A DNA stretch of 64,000 nt from Haberlea rhodopensis (GCA_907163345.1 CAJQUN010000142.1:1116001-1180000), one strand, 5' to 3'. Counted from the first letter of the stretch, positions 23,287-36,237 are shown. Notes: generated by a model not told the origin, from the letters alone. Made by a program: numbers and translations.

Positions 23287-24778
23287 TGTTGGATATGCCC
23301 TAAGACATGTCATTGGATGATTGTTTTGACATACAATGTTTATGATTTTATGAATGGCAATTCATTATTATATATTATTCGTTTAACTGTGCAATGTGAA
23401 TTAATATATATGTTAATGTCCTTAGAATAATATTGTATTATTCTTAAACATTGTCCCTAGTCAAGTATTATCATGAATCGGGATAATGACTATACATAGA
23501 GACTAGTATGTGTTGATTGATGAATTGTTCATTGATATGAGATATCAAATCAACACATGGGTACATGTTAGAGAACGATGTACTGGACAGACCCACCATG
23601 AGAATGCAACATGGATAGTTATATGATTGTCATATGCAATTCTCATAGTGATAATAATGTATGTAATCCTTACGACTTGTGATCATCAGAGATCCCAACA
23701 TAAGGAGTTATGTATCTTGATATTGTCAAACGTTACCCGTAACAGGGTAAACTATAAAGGCGACTATTGGATACACTACGAATTATGTAGAGGGATGTTG
23801 ATTGATCGAGATAGGATTTGTCCCTCCTATATAACAGGAGAAGTGTTTGGCCCTTGATCAAGTGAGACTAAAATGCATGGCCATGCTCGAATGAGTCGAT
23901 ATGAGATATCGAGCTTATTCGTTTATTCTAGTTCAATTTGGGGATCAAGAAAGAAAGATTGAATATACGAGTATGACTATTCCATGACTCGTGTTCAATC
24001 TAAACACAAAGGACAAAGGGATTAAGTTACATGGTTAATATTATCACAAGTTCTAAAGGTTATGTCGAGTCAAAGACATTCTTGTAATTTGGGTAGCCTT
24101 GATGTGTTGCTAGACACCGCTCTTTGCTTGTAACGTAAAATGAGATTTATGTCACTGCCAACATTACAAGATCCTATGGGGTCGCACAAAAGATTAAATC
24201 GATAAAGGGAATTAAATTCATTGGATGAATTAATTAATTAAGAAGAGTCTTAATTAAATGAATATAAAGATTTAATTAAATCATGGGTTTGGGCCCATGA
24301 GGCTTTGTGAAAGCCTTTAATTAAATCATAAATAATTTGATTACAATGTGATTAATTGGATAACACAATTCATTCATTCCAATCTAAAAACTTGAAGCTC
24401 TCGGCCGCCGTCTCTCATTGCTCTCTCGGCTTCATCATAGCCGACGTGAGCCTTGGTGATTCCGACCATCCTTTCGATTTAGAATCGAGTGTGTTTTTTT
24501 TCCGGTTTAAGAACGAGTCTAGCAACTTGTTCTTAGACTATCCCTTCACCTGATTTGATCATGTGGATACCGTTGAGGCAAAACTTGATAAGTTTTGCTA
24601 GTGACTCGAAGGAGGCGTTGGACGTGGTGCTGCTTCGTGGAATTTGCTCAAACACGCTACAAGGGTGAGACTTTTGTAATTCCTTTATCCGATATGAACC
24701 CCTATGTATAGATCCGGTGTCTTGTAATCCATAAAATTTTATATTCCGCTGCGTACCTTGCTTGATGGATTACTTACA
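23287..24778 (+). repeat. Element E 5' LTR
   Basis: It starts TGTTGGATATGCCC and ends GGATTACTTACA; 1492 bp. The pair is 36711-36918 plus 38997-40283. The 76-aa frame at 23627-23857 recurs at 39129-39359 only because it lies in the LTR. Confidence 0.95.
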
Positions 24779-24779
24779 G

Positions 24780-24791
24780 TGGTATCAGAGC
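24780..24791 (+). promoter_or_regulatory. PBS of element E (initiator tRNA-Met)
   Basis: TGGTATCAGAGC lies one base after the 5' LTR; complementarity ends earlier than in the Gypsy elements here (CCGTG follows). Confidence 0.85.
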
Positions 24792-25035
24792 CGTGTACAA
24801 GGCTCATATCGGATTTTTGTGGTTAAATTTTTTTAATCATATTAGAATTAATATTGCATGCTATTTAAAACTGTATGAACATATATGATATGTTAATATT
24901 AAGCTTATGAAATTATCATGAAATTATATTTGATATAATTGATGCTTGATGTATACGATACACGAAGCGAATAATCGAATCAATTGAATAATGTTTCGGC
25001 CACCACCTAGTACACTTGACCCACGGCTTAGCCAC

Positions 25036-25450
25036 GTGAGGGCTAGGGTTTTCGAACCCTTGGCTCGAGATGGCCTAGTCGTTGTGGCTCATGTTCGTGC
25101 ATGGAGGTTTCGAGACGTGGATGAGTTTTGAACTCTTTGGCTCGATAATGGTTCACGCATGCATGGATAAGTGGCTTCACCACGTGAGAGCTAGGGTTTT
25201 CGAACCTTTGGCTCGAGATGCTTGAGCCACCACCGTACATGGCCTGACCATGATTCGTGGCTCATGAATTCCGGCGTTTCGAACAAGTTGGCTCGATAGA
25301 AACCAAGATGGTGCAAGGCGGCTAGGGTTTGGAACCCTAGCGGCGCCGCACCCAAGCCAATGGCTCGGACCAAGTCGTGGGCTAGGATTTCGAACCCTAG
25401 GCCCATAATTGGTCCAGCCGTGGTGTTTGGTTGGTTCGAACCATGGTGGT
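25036..25450 (+). repeat. Array of TTCG-looped hairpins in the E leader
   Basis: At least six inverted repeats with varying stems: AGGGTT-TTCG-AACCCT (25045-25060), GAGTT-TTG-AACTC (25123-25135), a near copy of the first (25193-25208), a 9-bp stem CTAGGGTT-type with loop TGG (25321-25341), CTAGGATT/AACCCTAG (25382-25400) and TGGTT-CG-AACCA (25432-25443). Most are followed or preceded by GGCTCG. It lies between the PBS and gag. The open frames here (for example 25177-25512, minus) follow the repeats. The cores also resemble a tRNA B box (GGTTCGA). Confidence 0.7.
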
Positions 25451-26566
25451 TCATGGCTTAGTCGCATTAAGTTCGTGGCATGTGATGTCCCGAGCGTACG
25501 ATAATTTTTCAAAATTTTATTTTACAGTTGTAATTAGAATTAAATTTTAAAATGTTTAGAATTTAATTAATTAAATGTTAAAGCATGTTTTATGTGTTGT
25601 TTGAGCATGGTGCATGGTTATAGCCCTTTGACCTATTAGATAAGATTTGTGAATGTTTGTAATTTATAATACGACCTGCGTGTCGTGCCTTCTCTATTTT
25701 ATTCTAAATGTTATCCCTCCCCTATGTTCCCCTCGAATGTGAATCGAGGAATTCTATATCTTGTAAATAGTATAGTTTATTTGTTGATGGTGATCAATGA
25801 AGATGGAGCATGATGCCGGGATGAGGAGGCCATTCACAAACTGGAGCCAAAGGAAGGTGCTTGTGAAGTTACCTTAGGTTGACTCTTAGGATTTTCTCAT
25901 TGGCTTGAGAAAATCGCTAGTAGGGGCTATAACCATGTCACGTTTAATTATGTATGTTGATGCATGATTTATCTTATGTTTTAGATTGATAATTGTATTA
26001 CACATATATGTAGATATGTATACACCTATATGTAGTGGACATATTTTAAATTATCAAACTAATCATGAGATCAATAAATCCCTCTAAAATATTAAGTTTT
26101 AGATGCCTTCCAAAATTAAAAGTACTCGTCAAAAACCTCGATTGTACATATGTGGGTTTGCCAAAGCAAAGCACCGTGGCAATCTTGGTAAGGCGCGAAA
26201 GGATAATTGTGATATCCGTTATACTTTAAATTGGGTACGACTTAACTAGGTTATCTCAATAGGATTGGGAACCTAGAGGCATGGGTTGAATAATAATTCA
26301 TTTGATGAATTGAACAAAGCGTTGTTCGTCCAATTATCCAAGAATTACATGTGATGTAATTGACAAAGTGTTGTCTACCTAAATAACCGAGTCTTGGGCG
26401 ATTAGCCAAAGTTAACTCAAGATTAGGCGAAATATGGATCTTGGCCCACTAAAGGTTTCGAGGGTTGATATTTTTTAAACAAAATAGTGGGAGTATCATT
26501 TAATATAAGACCATGTTAAATGATTAAATCATAAACTTATTTTGCATATTTATATTGTAGATATCC
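25451..26566 (+). other. Rest of the E leader before gag
   Basis: Non-coding, partly AT-rich. No recognised feature apart from proximity to the gag start at 26567. Confidence 0.6.
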
Positions 26567-27196
26567 ATGGCAACTAACAATACAACAAGCACATTATCAC
26601 TGCGATCGGTCCTTGAGAAGGACAAATTAAATGGGACAAACTTCCTAGACTGGTATAGGAATCTGAGGATAGTCCTCAAACAAGAAAAGAAGCAATATGT
26701 CCTAGAGGAACCCTTACCTGTTGAGGAACCTCCCCTGACCGCTACTAGAGCCGATAAAGATGCTTACAAGAAGCATCAGAATGACGCACTTGATGTTGGC
26801 TGCCTTATGCTTGCCACCATGAACTCTGAGCTTCAGAATCAACATGAGGAAATGGAGGCGTTCGATATGATCGAACACTTAAAGCAATTGTACCAACAGC
26901 AAGCTAGACATGAGAGGTATGACGTCTCTAAAGCGTTGTTCCAGTGCAGGATGGTAGAGGGAAGCATAGTTGGAACTCATGTACTCAAGATGATTGGGTA
27001 TATTGAGAATCTGGAGAAGTTGGGTTTTCCATAGGACCAAGAGTTGGCCACCAATGTGATCTTGCAATCGTTGCCTGAGAGCTTCAGTCAATTTGTAGTA
27101 ATTTACAATATGACTGACATGGAAAAGACTCTACCACAATTGCTTGGAACATATGAAGCAAATACATAGAAGACTAAGGCCACAAATGTTCTTATT
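26567..27196 (+). pseudogene. Element E gag (Copia-type), interrupted by stops
   Basis: ATG at 26567 opens a frame with the motif LNGTNFLDWYRNLRIVLKQE, typical of the N-terminal Copia gag. It is followed by a helical region like the Copia gag (UBN2-type) domain, ending near ...IGYIENLEKLGFP. In-frame TAG codons at 27032 and 27167 interrupt it, after which the same frame continues into the zinc-knuckle region. Gag would form the virus-like particle. The stops make the copy non-functional unless read through. Confidence 0.85.
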
Positions 27197-30056
27197 GTGA
27201 ATAAGAGCAAAGGAAAGGCCAAAGCTAAGGGCAATAAGAAAGCAAAGAAGGTCTTTGTTAAATCTAAACCAAAGTCTTCTGCACTGAAGCCAAAGGGAGG
27301 GATAGCAAAGGAAGGGAACTGTTTCCATTGCGGTGAGACCGGCCATTGGAAAAGAAACTGCAAAGTATATCTGGAAGATCTAAAGAAAGGAAGTGTGACC
27401 TCCGCTTCAGGTATTTTTGTTATAGAAGTCAATTTATCTACTTCTTCATCATGGGTATTAGATACTGGATGTGGATCTCACATTTGTGTAAATGTGCAGG
27501 ATCTAAAAGGGAGTAGGACGTTGGCGAAAGGCGAAGATGATCTCCGAGTTGGAAATGGAGCAAGAGTTGCTGCATTAGCTATAGGAGATTATTATTTATC
27601 TTTGCCTTCTGGTTTATCGTTGATTTTAAAAGATTGTTATTTTGTGCCTTCAATTACCAAAAACATTATTTCTATTTCTTGTTTGGACAAGTATGGATTC
27701 TCATTTATTATAAAGGACAACTGTTGTTCCATTTATTTAAATGATATGTTTTATGCTAGTGCACAAATGGTGAATGGTCTTTATTTATTAAATCTTGATA
27801 TGCCTGTCTATAACATAAATACTAAAATGATTAAAAATAATGATTGTAATCCGACTTATCTCTGGCATTGTCGCTTGGACCACATAAACGAGAACCGCAT
27901 ATCTAAACTTCATAAGGATGGAGTATTAGATTCATTTGATTTTGAATCATATGAAACATGCGAGTCTTGTTTAATGGGAAAGATGACTAAAGCCCCTTTC
28001 AAAGGACATGTTGAAAGGACAAATGTTTTATTGGGACTAATACATAGTGATGTATGTGGACCACTAAGTACACAAGATAGAGGTGGTTTTCAGTACTTCG
28101 TTACATTTACTGATGATCTCAGTAGATATGGGTATGTGTACCTAATGAAGCACAAGCATGAAACCTTTGTAAAGTTCAAATATTTCAAGAATGAAGTACA
28201 AAACCAACTTGGCAAAAGTATCAAAATCCTTTGATTTGATCGAGGAGGTGAATACTTAAGCCAAGAGTTTCATGACTATCTAAAGGAGTGTGGGATAGTC
28301 CCACAACTCACTCCTCCGTATACTCCACAATGGAATGGTGTATCCGAGAGGAGAAATCAAACTTTGTTGGACATGGTTCGATCAATGATGAGTCATGCAG
28401 ATCTTTCGATGTCGTTTTGGGGACACGCTCTAGAAACAACGATTTTCTTACTAAACCGTGTTCCATCTGAATCAGTGGAAAAGACACCATATGAGATATG
28501 GACTGGGAAGCGTCCTAGTATGTCTTTTATGAAGATTTGAGGTTGTGAGGCTTTCGTTAGACGTCACGCCACTAACAAACTTGGACCCAATCTGATAAGT
28601 GTTTATTTGTGGGGTATCCTAAGGAAACGAAAGGATACTATTTCTATTATCCCACCGAGAACAAAGTAGTTGTTGCTCGGACTGGTGTATTTCTTGAAAG
28701 AGAATTTATTTCTAGAAAAACAAGTGGGAGAAAAATAGAACTTAGTGAAGTTCAACCACAAGAAAACACTGAACCTGAGATTGAGATGGAAACAGAGCAG
28801 GCACCACAAGCTGTTGTGGAAGAAGTACCTGCTCAAGAGACACAAGCCCAGCGTAGGTCTGTAAGAGAACACCGGGAGCCACAGAGATATGGATTTCTTG
28901 TGACTCAACAAGGTGACTTACTACTTATTGATGAGGATGAGCCGTCATCTTATCAACAAGCTATAATGGGCACTGATTCTGAGAAATGGCAAGAGGCCAT
29001 GAAATCTGAGATGGGATCCATGTATGCAAACCAAGTATGGACTTTGGTTGATCCACCTGAAGGGGTACGACCCATAGGGTGAAAATGGATTTTCAAGAAA
29101 AAGACCGATATGGATGGCAATGTACAAACCTATAAAGGTCGGCTGGTTGCAAAAGGATTCAAACAAATTCATGGTATATGATGAAACCTTTTCACCAGTG
29201 GCCATGGTTAAATCCATAAGGATCTTACTTGAAATAGCTGCATTTCATGATTATGAAATCTGGCAGATGGATGTCAAAACAGCTTTCCTTAATGGAAATC
29301 TGCTCGAGGATGTGTACATGACAAAGCCCGAGGGTTTTGTCGATCCAAAGGATGCTGGAAAGATATGCAAGCTACAACGATCCATTTATGGATTGAAGCA
29401 AGCTTCTCGGAGTTGGAATCTTCGTTTTGATTATGCAATCAAAGAGTTTGGTTTTATCAAAAACGTAGATGAACCTTGTGTCTACAAGATGGTCAGTGGG
29501 AGCATAATCATTTTCCTAGTGTTGTATGTAGATGACATACTTCTCATTGGGAATGATATCCCTGCCTTACAATCTATAAAGATTTGGCTAAGGAACTGCT
29601 TTTCGATGAAAGACTTGGGAGAAGCCACCTATGTATTAGGAATCAAGATCTATAGAGATAGATCGAGAAGGCTTCTCGGCCTAAGTCAAAGTACATACAT
29701 AGACAAAGTGCTTAAAAGGTTTAGCATGCAAGAATCAAAGAAAGGATTCGTGCCTATGACACATGGTATATATCTCTCGAAGGAACAGTGTCCTTCAACA
29801 CCAAATGAGAGACAACGTATGAGTAACATTCCATATGCGTCAGCTATTGGATCTATCATGTATGCCATGATATGTACTCGTCCCGATGTATCGTATGCTT
29901 TGAGCATGATGAGCAGATATCAAGTTGATCCAGGTGAAGGTCACTGGATTACAGTCAAGAACATCCTGAAGTACTTGAGAACGACTAAGGATACATTCTT
30001 GATTTATGGAGGTGAGGAAGAGCTCAATGTAATAGGTTACACTGATGCAAGCTTCC
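27197..30056 (+). pseudogene. Element E pol: zinc knuckle, protease, integrase, RT (decayed)
   Basis: Order: CCHC knuckle CFHCGETGHWKRNC (near 27327), protease WVLDTGCGSHIC, pre-integrase HCRLDHINENR...CESCLMGKM, integrase core HSDVCGPLS and DRGGEYLS, PQWNGVSERRN, then RT with QMDVKTAFLNG, YGLKQASRSW and YVDD (near 29525). Lesions seen: TGA at 28232, TGA at 28538, a 1-nt deletion near 28590, TGA at 29080, and a small deletion near 29180. The frame ends at 30056 where element F is inserted just after GYTDASF of RNase H. Confidence 0.9.
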
Positions 30057-31769
30057 TGATCGCTTTTATTTTAAACAATTATTTCCAATCTAGCGATTTT
30101 AGACCGCAAGTGCACGGTGTCAAGTTTTAGTATAGATAGGAAGATACGGATTGTCGAACCCACAAGGACTAACAAGCAAGTACCACATAAGATTTCTTTT
30201 AACTATATTTAACCTACGATAATCAATTAATAATTAAACTAAACTAAATTAAGCTACTATAATCCAACCAAAATAGTCAACGATCACGAGAAAAATCCAC
30301 AAGAAAGTATCAAGACAATTATTCACCTAACCCAACTCTTACAATTCTTTTCTTCATACATCTCTAAGGTGACGGGTTTTCCGAATTTATTCAATATACT
30401 CTCTCGAGCTATATTAAGTCTAACATCAAATTGCAACTAGTAACTCTCGTTCACGTAATTAACAATTTAATGTTGAATGCGCTTTATGAAAACCCACTAA
30501 CTTTAGATTAAACAACCCAAAGCTATCACTCGTGTGTGATTTTATCTCTCGATCTCAATCTTTAACACACGGCATGAATTATTATATCGTATTATAATTT
30601 CATCTCTCGATCTCAATTATAATAAAATATCATTCAAAGGTGATCAATCCTTCAAAAGCATTAAAAACAATAACACATGCTCATAGATGATATATGAATT
30701 CAATCAATCAAGAATATTAAAGGAAAACAATGTTTAGAATATTTCTCAATCATTCAAAACACAATAAATCCAATAATAATTCAAAACAAATAATAGAAAA
30801 GTAAAAGCAAACTCCCAAGTCGACTTCGTTCGTTGATTCTCGATCCTTCCTCGCTTCTTTCTCGATCGTGATCTTTGATTCTCTTGTTGGCTTGTTCCAA
30901 ATCCTAGGATGCAGGGTTGATGAAGGTTGGTGATGGTGATATATGGAAGAAAGATGGAGGTTATGGTGGAGTGAATGACTGATGGCCGTGTGAAGGAGGC
31001 GTGAGCTTAGAGTGAAGAAAGGAGGCGTGTGGTGATGGACGTTGGTGAAGAAGGCGTGAGTTTGGATGGTGAAGGAAAGGGGGCTGAGATGAAGTGAAGG
31101 AAAGTGAGGGGAGAAGAAGGTGGAGGCTGTGATGATTGGGTTCCTAGGTTAAAATCCTCTTTGGGTTGAAATTATGGTGTATAATATATAGGGGAAAGAA
31201 TTATGGACTTCCCTCTTGCATCCAAACTCTACAAGGAAGGTATTTTAATGAAAATTGCTCGTCCCGATCGATCCGAAAGAAGAGCCGATCGATCGAGCCT
31301 TCCAGTAAGATTTTCGTGGCTTTTTCTGCCCGTCTCGATCGATCGGAAATTCTGCTCGATCGATCGGAAATCACAGTAAGTTTCTTCGCCTTTTTCAGCT
31401 TCTGGCGAGTTTCGTATTTTGGCCGTAACTTTCTCATACAAACTCCGAATTTGATGAATCAGCTGTCCACGCGAAGATAAGAGAAAGTTCTACAACTTTT
31501 ATATGGACAAAATTTCCAAAACATGGCTCGAACATATAGTAATTTGAGGAGAAAGGAGCAACATGTGTCTTGGATTCTGGTTTCTTCCTCTTTTCTTCAA
31601 CTTTATTCATTTTTTCATCATTTTAGCTTGATTTCTTCCCCTTTTATGAATTTCAACATTGATTCCTGAAATATAGAAATATATACCATAAAACGTAAAA
31701 TAACTCAAGAATCAACACGAAAACATATACATATCAAAGCATAAAAACGCGTAATATTCAACCCTATCA
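30057..31769 (-). repeat. Element F 3' LTR
   Basis: In sense it starts TGATAGGGTTGAA (31769) and ends AAAGCGATCA (30057). It contains CGATCGATCG-type palindromes at 31265-31370. Confidence 0.93.
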
Positions 31770-31785
31770 ACTCCCCCAAACTTAT
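31770..31785 (-). promoter_or_regulatory. Polypurine tract of element F
   Basis: The sense strand reads AAGTTTGGGGGAGT directly before the 3' LTR. Confidence 0.85.
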
Positions 31786-33339
31786 CACTTAATCGTCCTC
31801 GATTAAGCATTAAAATCACAAGGTAGAGTTCATTCTTGATACTTGAAACAATTATTTCATGACTTATTTTATTCTCAGAAATCTCATGCACATATACAAA
31901 AGTTGACAAGACATGTTTTCTCCTAATTCAAGCAACATATCTCAAAATCGGAACGTGTGTGTGTGATATAGTCAATCTCAAAGTTTCATGCACATATTCA
32001 AGATCAAATCATGTTAATCAACTCAAAGTCAAGATTATCATCAAGCATCCCATAGGCCTATTTTCAAACAACTTCTCCACTAATGATAGTACTCCCTAGA
32101 CTTGGATCAAAAGGACTTTTTAAGCTTGTAATGTAAGGCCTTTGGTGTTGGCTTCAAAGAAAAGATAGGATAAGCGCAAAGAAGAGAGTATAATCTATTA
32201 CAATTCAAATTTTTTTTTTTTCGCACACAACGAGCTTCTCTTCTTTTTCTTTTATAGCCTTGGCCACTTTGGGTCTTATTTAGTCAATCTTTTTCTCAAG
32301 GCTTTTTGTCTATCTTTTTCTTTTCTCATTCATCAATATTTTTTAATAAGCTCATCAAGATATAACAATTTACGTGCATCGAATGATATTCATTATACTC
32401 CCTTAGGGTAAGGATAACTTTTTTCATTTAGGCTCAAGGGTAAGTATAATTTTTTTCATTTAGGCTCAAGGGTAAGTATAATGAGTTTGCCAAGAATGTC
32501 GAATGGGGTCTAATTATAAGCATTGCATATACCATTCTTTTTTCAATAAAGCTCAAATGGGACACTAGGGATTGATATGAATCATGGTAAGCTTGAAAGG
32601 CTCAAACGTTTCAAAGATCGCCTAGATCATATCCAAGTCAAGTTTGTAACTATAAAATTTCGCCTCAAAGTGTTATCATCAAATAAGTTCTAGGATAACT
32701 CTAAGATGCCCAAGACAAATCATCAAGTTCACAACAATTATCACTATTCAACATGCAATCCACAAGATCTTGACTCAATGTGCTCAATATATTCCTCATT
32801 CTTGACATGCTAACTCAAATTAGGATATTCATGTACAAAGTCCAATCACAAATCAAGTTCATATGCATAGTGAGATCAAAATCCTCATTGAATAGTCACT
32901 ACTATAATTCATTCTTTTCTCAAGTTTGAACTCATAAAAAAAATTTTTTAGCTCATAATAATCGGACGATTCAAGTGTCATTTAAGCACACAACATGTGG
33001 TTAAAACAAGTAAAACATGCAAGCTACTACTACCCCAAACTTAAATCAAACATTGCCCTCAATGTTAAAAAGAATCAAAAGGGAAACAGTGAACTCCCCT
33101 GATCAAGACGCTTGCATGAGGGTTGAGGAAGATTTGCTTTTGAAAGCTCCACTGTTGTAGGGGTTCATCACTCCAACCAAGTACCTAGCAAGAGAAGAAT
33201 GCATATTGTAAAATATTCGACTTGAGAGATAAACAAAATTAAAATGCAAAAACTGAAAAAGTAAAATAAACTAAATAACTAAAGGATACGCTTGGGTTGC
33301 CTCCCAAGAAGCGCTGATTTTTAGTCGTCGGCTTGAGCA
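31786..33339 (-). other. Element F non-coding 3' region
   Basis: About 1.55 kb between gag and the PPT with no pol or envelope-like frame. It has a short tandem duplication near 32420-32480 (TTTTTTCATTTAGGCTCAAGG repeats) and T-rich tracts. In autonomous relatives pol would lie here. Confidence 0.7.
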
Positions 33340-34383
33340 TCAGAAGCAACCATCAAAGAGCGGCTGCCGCCCATAGTAAGTATCGTATGATACCACTAAT
33401 GGGTCTTCATTTAGTATGCCCTCAAGCTTGGCAAGATTATAACATTGTAAGCTCGTCGCTCCAACAACATTCTTGAATTGGTAGGTACGGGAGAATGATT
33501 CTTGACTCGGCTTCATATCTTGGAGGATGTAGTGCGGTGAAGTTGGCATCAATGGAAAATAAGGATCCACATATGGCATAGAACATGTCTCCATCGATGG
33601 GCTCAAATCGGAATCTTCGAAAGTTTCTTCCTTCTCCAACATCACACTCGACTCATCTTCACTTGGGAACTCCTCAGATGACATCTTTGAAGTACTCTCA
33701 ATCTCTTGAAGAGGCTCAAGTTCCCATGACTTTTCCACACTAGTAGGATCACTCCCCCAAACTTGGTTGGTTGAGTGATCGTCATCATATAACCAAACTC
33801 GATTCGTCGCCTCTTGATTTGTAGCCCTCATCTCTTCCTCTTGGCATCTAGTTGAAATTGTTTCGATGAGGACCGCCATTTGCTGCTCCAGGTGACACAT
33901 AGAGTTGGTTTGGCACTCCAAACTGTTCTCAGTTGATGCCATGAATCTTATTAAGGTATCTTCTAACTGAGTCATGACCTCTACAGAACTACCTCTCCTC
34001 TCTTCGCGATGTTCAAATGGTTGTGGTGTATCAATAGGGTAGCGAGGCTCCGGTGGGTAATTGTGACTCCAACCTTGTAGCGAAGGATCACAATGCCAGT
34101 GATGATCGAAGTCCGCCATATCATTGAACAAGTGCACCACACTGTCCTCATCTCTATCAACCAGGGGACTCCCAGTCATCAGTGCTCCGCTCAATACCCA
34201 TTCTTGTGTCTGTGCATCCAACCCGTTGAAGAAATATTGCAAGAGAGTATAGTTCGAAAAGTTGTGATACCGGAATGTGTCTGCCAATTCATTGAATATT
34301 CCCCACGCTGCATAAAACAGCTCGGAACGTTGTTGGGCAAAGCTTGTGAAGGCTTGTTGATGTAGCATCTCCAAGTACCTCAC
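33340..34383 (-). CDS. Element F gag-like protein
   Basis: Open for 347 codons. The first ATG in frame is at about 34368 (the frame opens with GTG at 34383 and may be spliced to an upstream exon). The N-terminal part includes FNELADTFRYHNFSNYTLLQYFFNGL and a hydrophobic/aromatic pattern like plant Gypsy gag (retrotransposon gag family). It then has an acidic, Ser-rich middle and a conserved-looking end, with no CCHC knuckle seen. It is the only protein this element could make; particles and enzymes would come from another element. The frame is intact, unusual beside the broken genes of its host E. Family assignment is moderate. Confidence 0.75.
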   Translation of the reverse strand: MRYLEMLHQQAFTSFAQQRSELFYAAWGIFNELADTFRYHNFSNYTLLQYFFNGLDAQTQEWVLSGALMTGSPLVDRDEDSVVHLFNDMADFDHHWHCDPSLQGWSHNYPPEPRYPIDTPQPFEHREERRGSSVEVMTQLEDTLIRFMASTENSLECQTNSMCHLEQQMAVLIETISTRCQEEEMRATNQEATNRVWLYDDDHSTNQVWGSDPTSVEKSWELEPLQEIESTSKMSSEEFPSEDESSVMLEKEETFEDSDLSPSMETCSMPYVDPYFPLMPTSPHYILQDMKPSQESFSRTYQFKNVVGATSLQCYNLAKLEGILNEDPLVVSYDTYYGRQPLFDGCF

Positions 34384-34496
34384 AAGACAAACAAAACAAA
34401 AACAAAATAAATATATATAATTTTTTTTTTCAAACTATATAAACAAAAATGGTTAAATTACAGTCAAAGAACCTAGTATGATATTACTAAAGTTAA

Positions 34497-34514
34497 TCCC
34501 CGGCAACGGCGCCA
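34497..34514 (-). promoter_or_regulatory. PBS of element F (tRNA-Asp type)
   Basis: The sense strand reads TGGCGCCGTTGCCGGGGA, complementary to the 3' end of tRNA-Asp as I know it for Athila-like elements. It starts six bases after the LTR. Confidence 0.9.
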
Positions 34515-34520
34515 AAAACT

Positions 34521-36232
34521 TGATCGCTTTTATTTTAAACAATTATTTCCAATCTAGCGATTTTAGACCGCAAGTGCACGGTGTCAAGTTTTAGTATAGA
34601 TAGGAAGATACGGATTGTCGAACCCACAAGGACTAACAAGCAAGTACCACATAAGATTTCTTTTAACTATATTTAACCTACGATAATCAATTAATAATTA
34701 AACTAAACTAAATTAAGCTACTATAATCCAACCAAAATAGTCAACGATCACGAGAAAAATCCACAAGAAAGTATCAAGACAATTATTCACCTAACCCAAC
34801 TCTTACAATTCTTTTCTTCATACATCTCTAAGGTGACGGGTTTTCCGAATTTATTCAATATACTCTCTCGAGCTATATTAAGTCTAACATCAAATTGCAA
34901 CTAGTAACTCTCGTTCACGTAATTAACAATTTAATGTTGAATGCGCTTTATGAAAACCCACTAACTTTAGATTAAACAACCCAAAGCTATCACTCGTGTG
35001 TGATTTTATCTCTCGATCTCAATCTTTAACACACGGCATGAATTATTATATCGTATTATAATTTCATCTCTCGATCTCAATTATAATAAAATATCATTCA
35101 AAGGTGATCAATCCTTCAAAAGCATTAAAAACATAACACATGCTCATAGATGATATATGAATTCAATCAATCAAGAATATTAAAGGAAAACAATGTTTAG
35201 AATATTTCTCAATCATTCAAAACACAATAAATCCAATAATAATTCAAAACAAATAATAGAAAAGTAAAAGCAAACTCCCAAGTCGACTTCGTTCGTTGAT
35301 TCTCGATCCTTCCTCGCTTCTTTCTCGATCGTGATCTTTGATTCTCTTGTTGGCTTGTTCCAAATCCTAGGATGCAGGGTTGATGAAGGTTGGTGATGGT
35401 GATATATGGAAGAAAGATGGAGGTTATGGTGGAGTGAATGACTGATGGCCGTGTGAAGGAGGCGTGAGGTTAGAGTGAAGAAAGGAGGCGTGTGGTGATG
35501 GACGTTGGTGAAGAAGGCGTGAGTTTGGATGGTGAAGGAAAGGGGGCTGAGATGAAGTGAAGGAAAGTGAGGGGAGAAGAAGGTGGAGGCTGTGATGATT
35601 GGGTTCCTAGGTTAAAATCCTCTTTGGGTTGCAATTATGGTGTATAATATATAGGGGAAAGAATTATGGACTTCCCTCTTGCATCCAAACTCTACAAGGA
35701 AGGTATTTTAATGAAAATTGCTCGTCCCGATCGATCCGAAAGAAGAGCCGATCGATCGAGCCTTCCAGTAAGATTTTCATGGCTTTTTCTGCCCGTCTCG
35801 ATGAATCGCAAATTCTGCTCGATCGATCGGAAATCACAGTAAGTTTCTTCGCCTTTTTCAGCTTCTGGCGAGTTTCGTATTTTGGCCGTAAATTTCTCAT
35901 ACAAACTCCGAATTTGATGAATCAGCTGTCCACGCGAAGATAAGAGAAAGTTATACAACTTTTATATGGACCACATTTCCAAAACATGGCTCGAACATAT
36001 AGTAATTTGAGGAGAAAGGAGCAACATGTGTCTTGGATTCTGGTTTCTTCCTCTTTTCTTCAACTTTATTCATTTTTTCATCATTTTAGCTTGATTTCTT
36101 CCCCTTTTATGAATTTCAACATTGATTCCTGAAATATAGAAATATATACCATAAAACGTAAAATAACTCAAGAATCAACACGAAAACATATACATATCAA
36201 AGCATAAAAACGCGTATTATTCAACCCTATCA
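34521..36232 (-). repeat. Element F 5' LTR
   Basis: Pair of 30057-31769. One of the CGATCGATCG copies has decayed here (CGATGAATCG near 35810), showing recent mutation in the cluster at 35729-35830. Confidence 0.93.
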
Positions 36233-36237
36233 CTTCC

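Larger units (their letters stand above)
30057..36232 (-). mobile_element. Element F: gag-only, Athila-like Gypsy element
   Basis: LTRs 30057-31769 and 34521-36232 (about 1.71 kb, roughly 10 differences), TSD CTTCC (30052-30056 and 36233-36237), tRNA-Asp-type PBS next to the right LTR and PPT next to the left one, so it reads on the minus strand. Only a gag-like frame lies inside. Protease, RT and integrase are absent, so it is non-autonomous. It sits in the RNase H region of element E. The tRNA-Asp PBS is known from the Athila/Tat lineage. Confidence 0.93.

Noticed and set aside
23627..23857. 76-codon frame repeated at 39129-39359
   Set aside because: Lies in both LTRs of element E; no domain and no reason to think it is translated.
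25432..25443. tRNA gene suggested by a B-box-like GGTTCGAACC
   Set aside because: No A box, acceptor stem or cloverleaf around it; it is one of a hairpin series.
25177..25512. Minus-strand 111-codon frame
   Set aside because: Overlaps the hairpin repeats of the E leader; repeated residues (EPRVRNP) reflect the DNA repeat.
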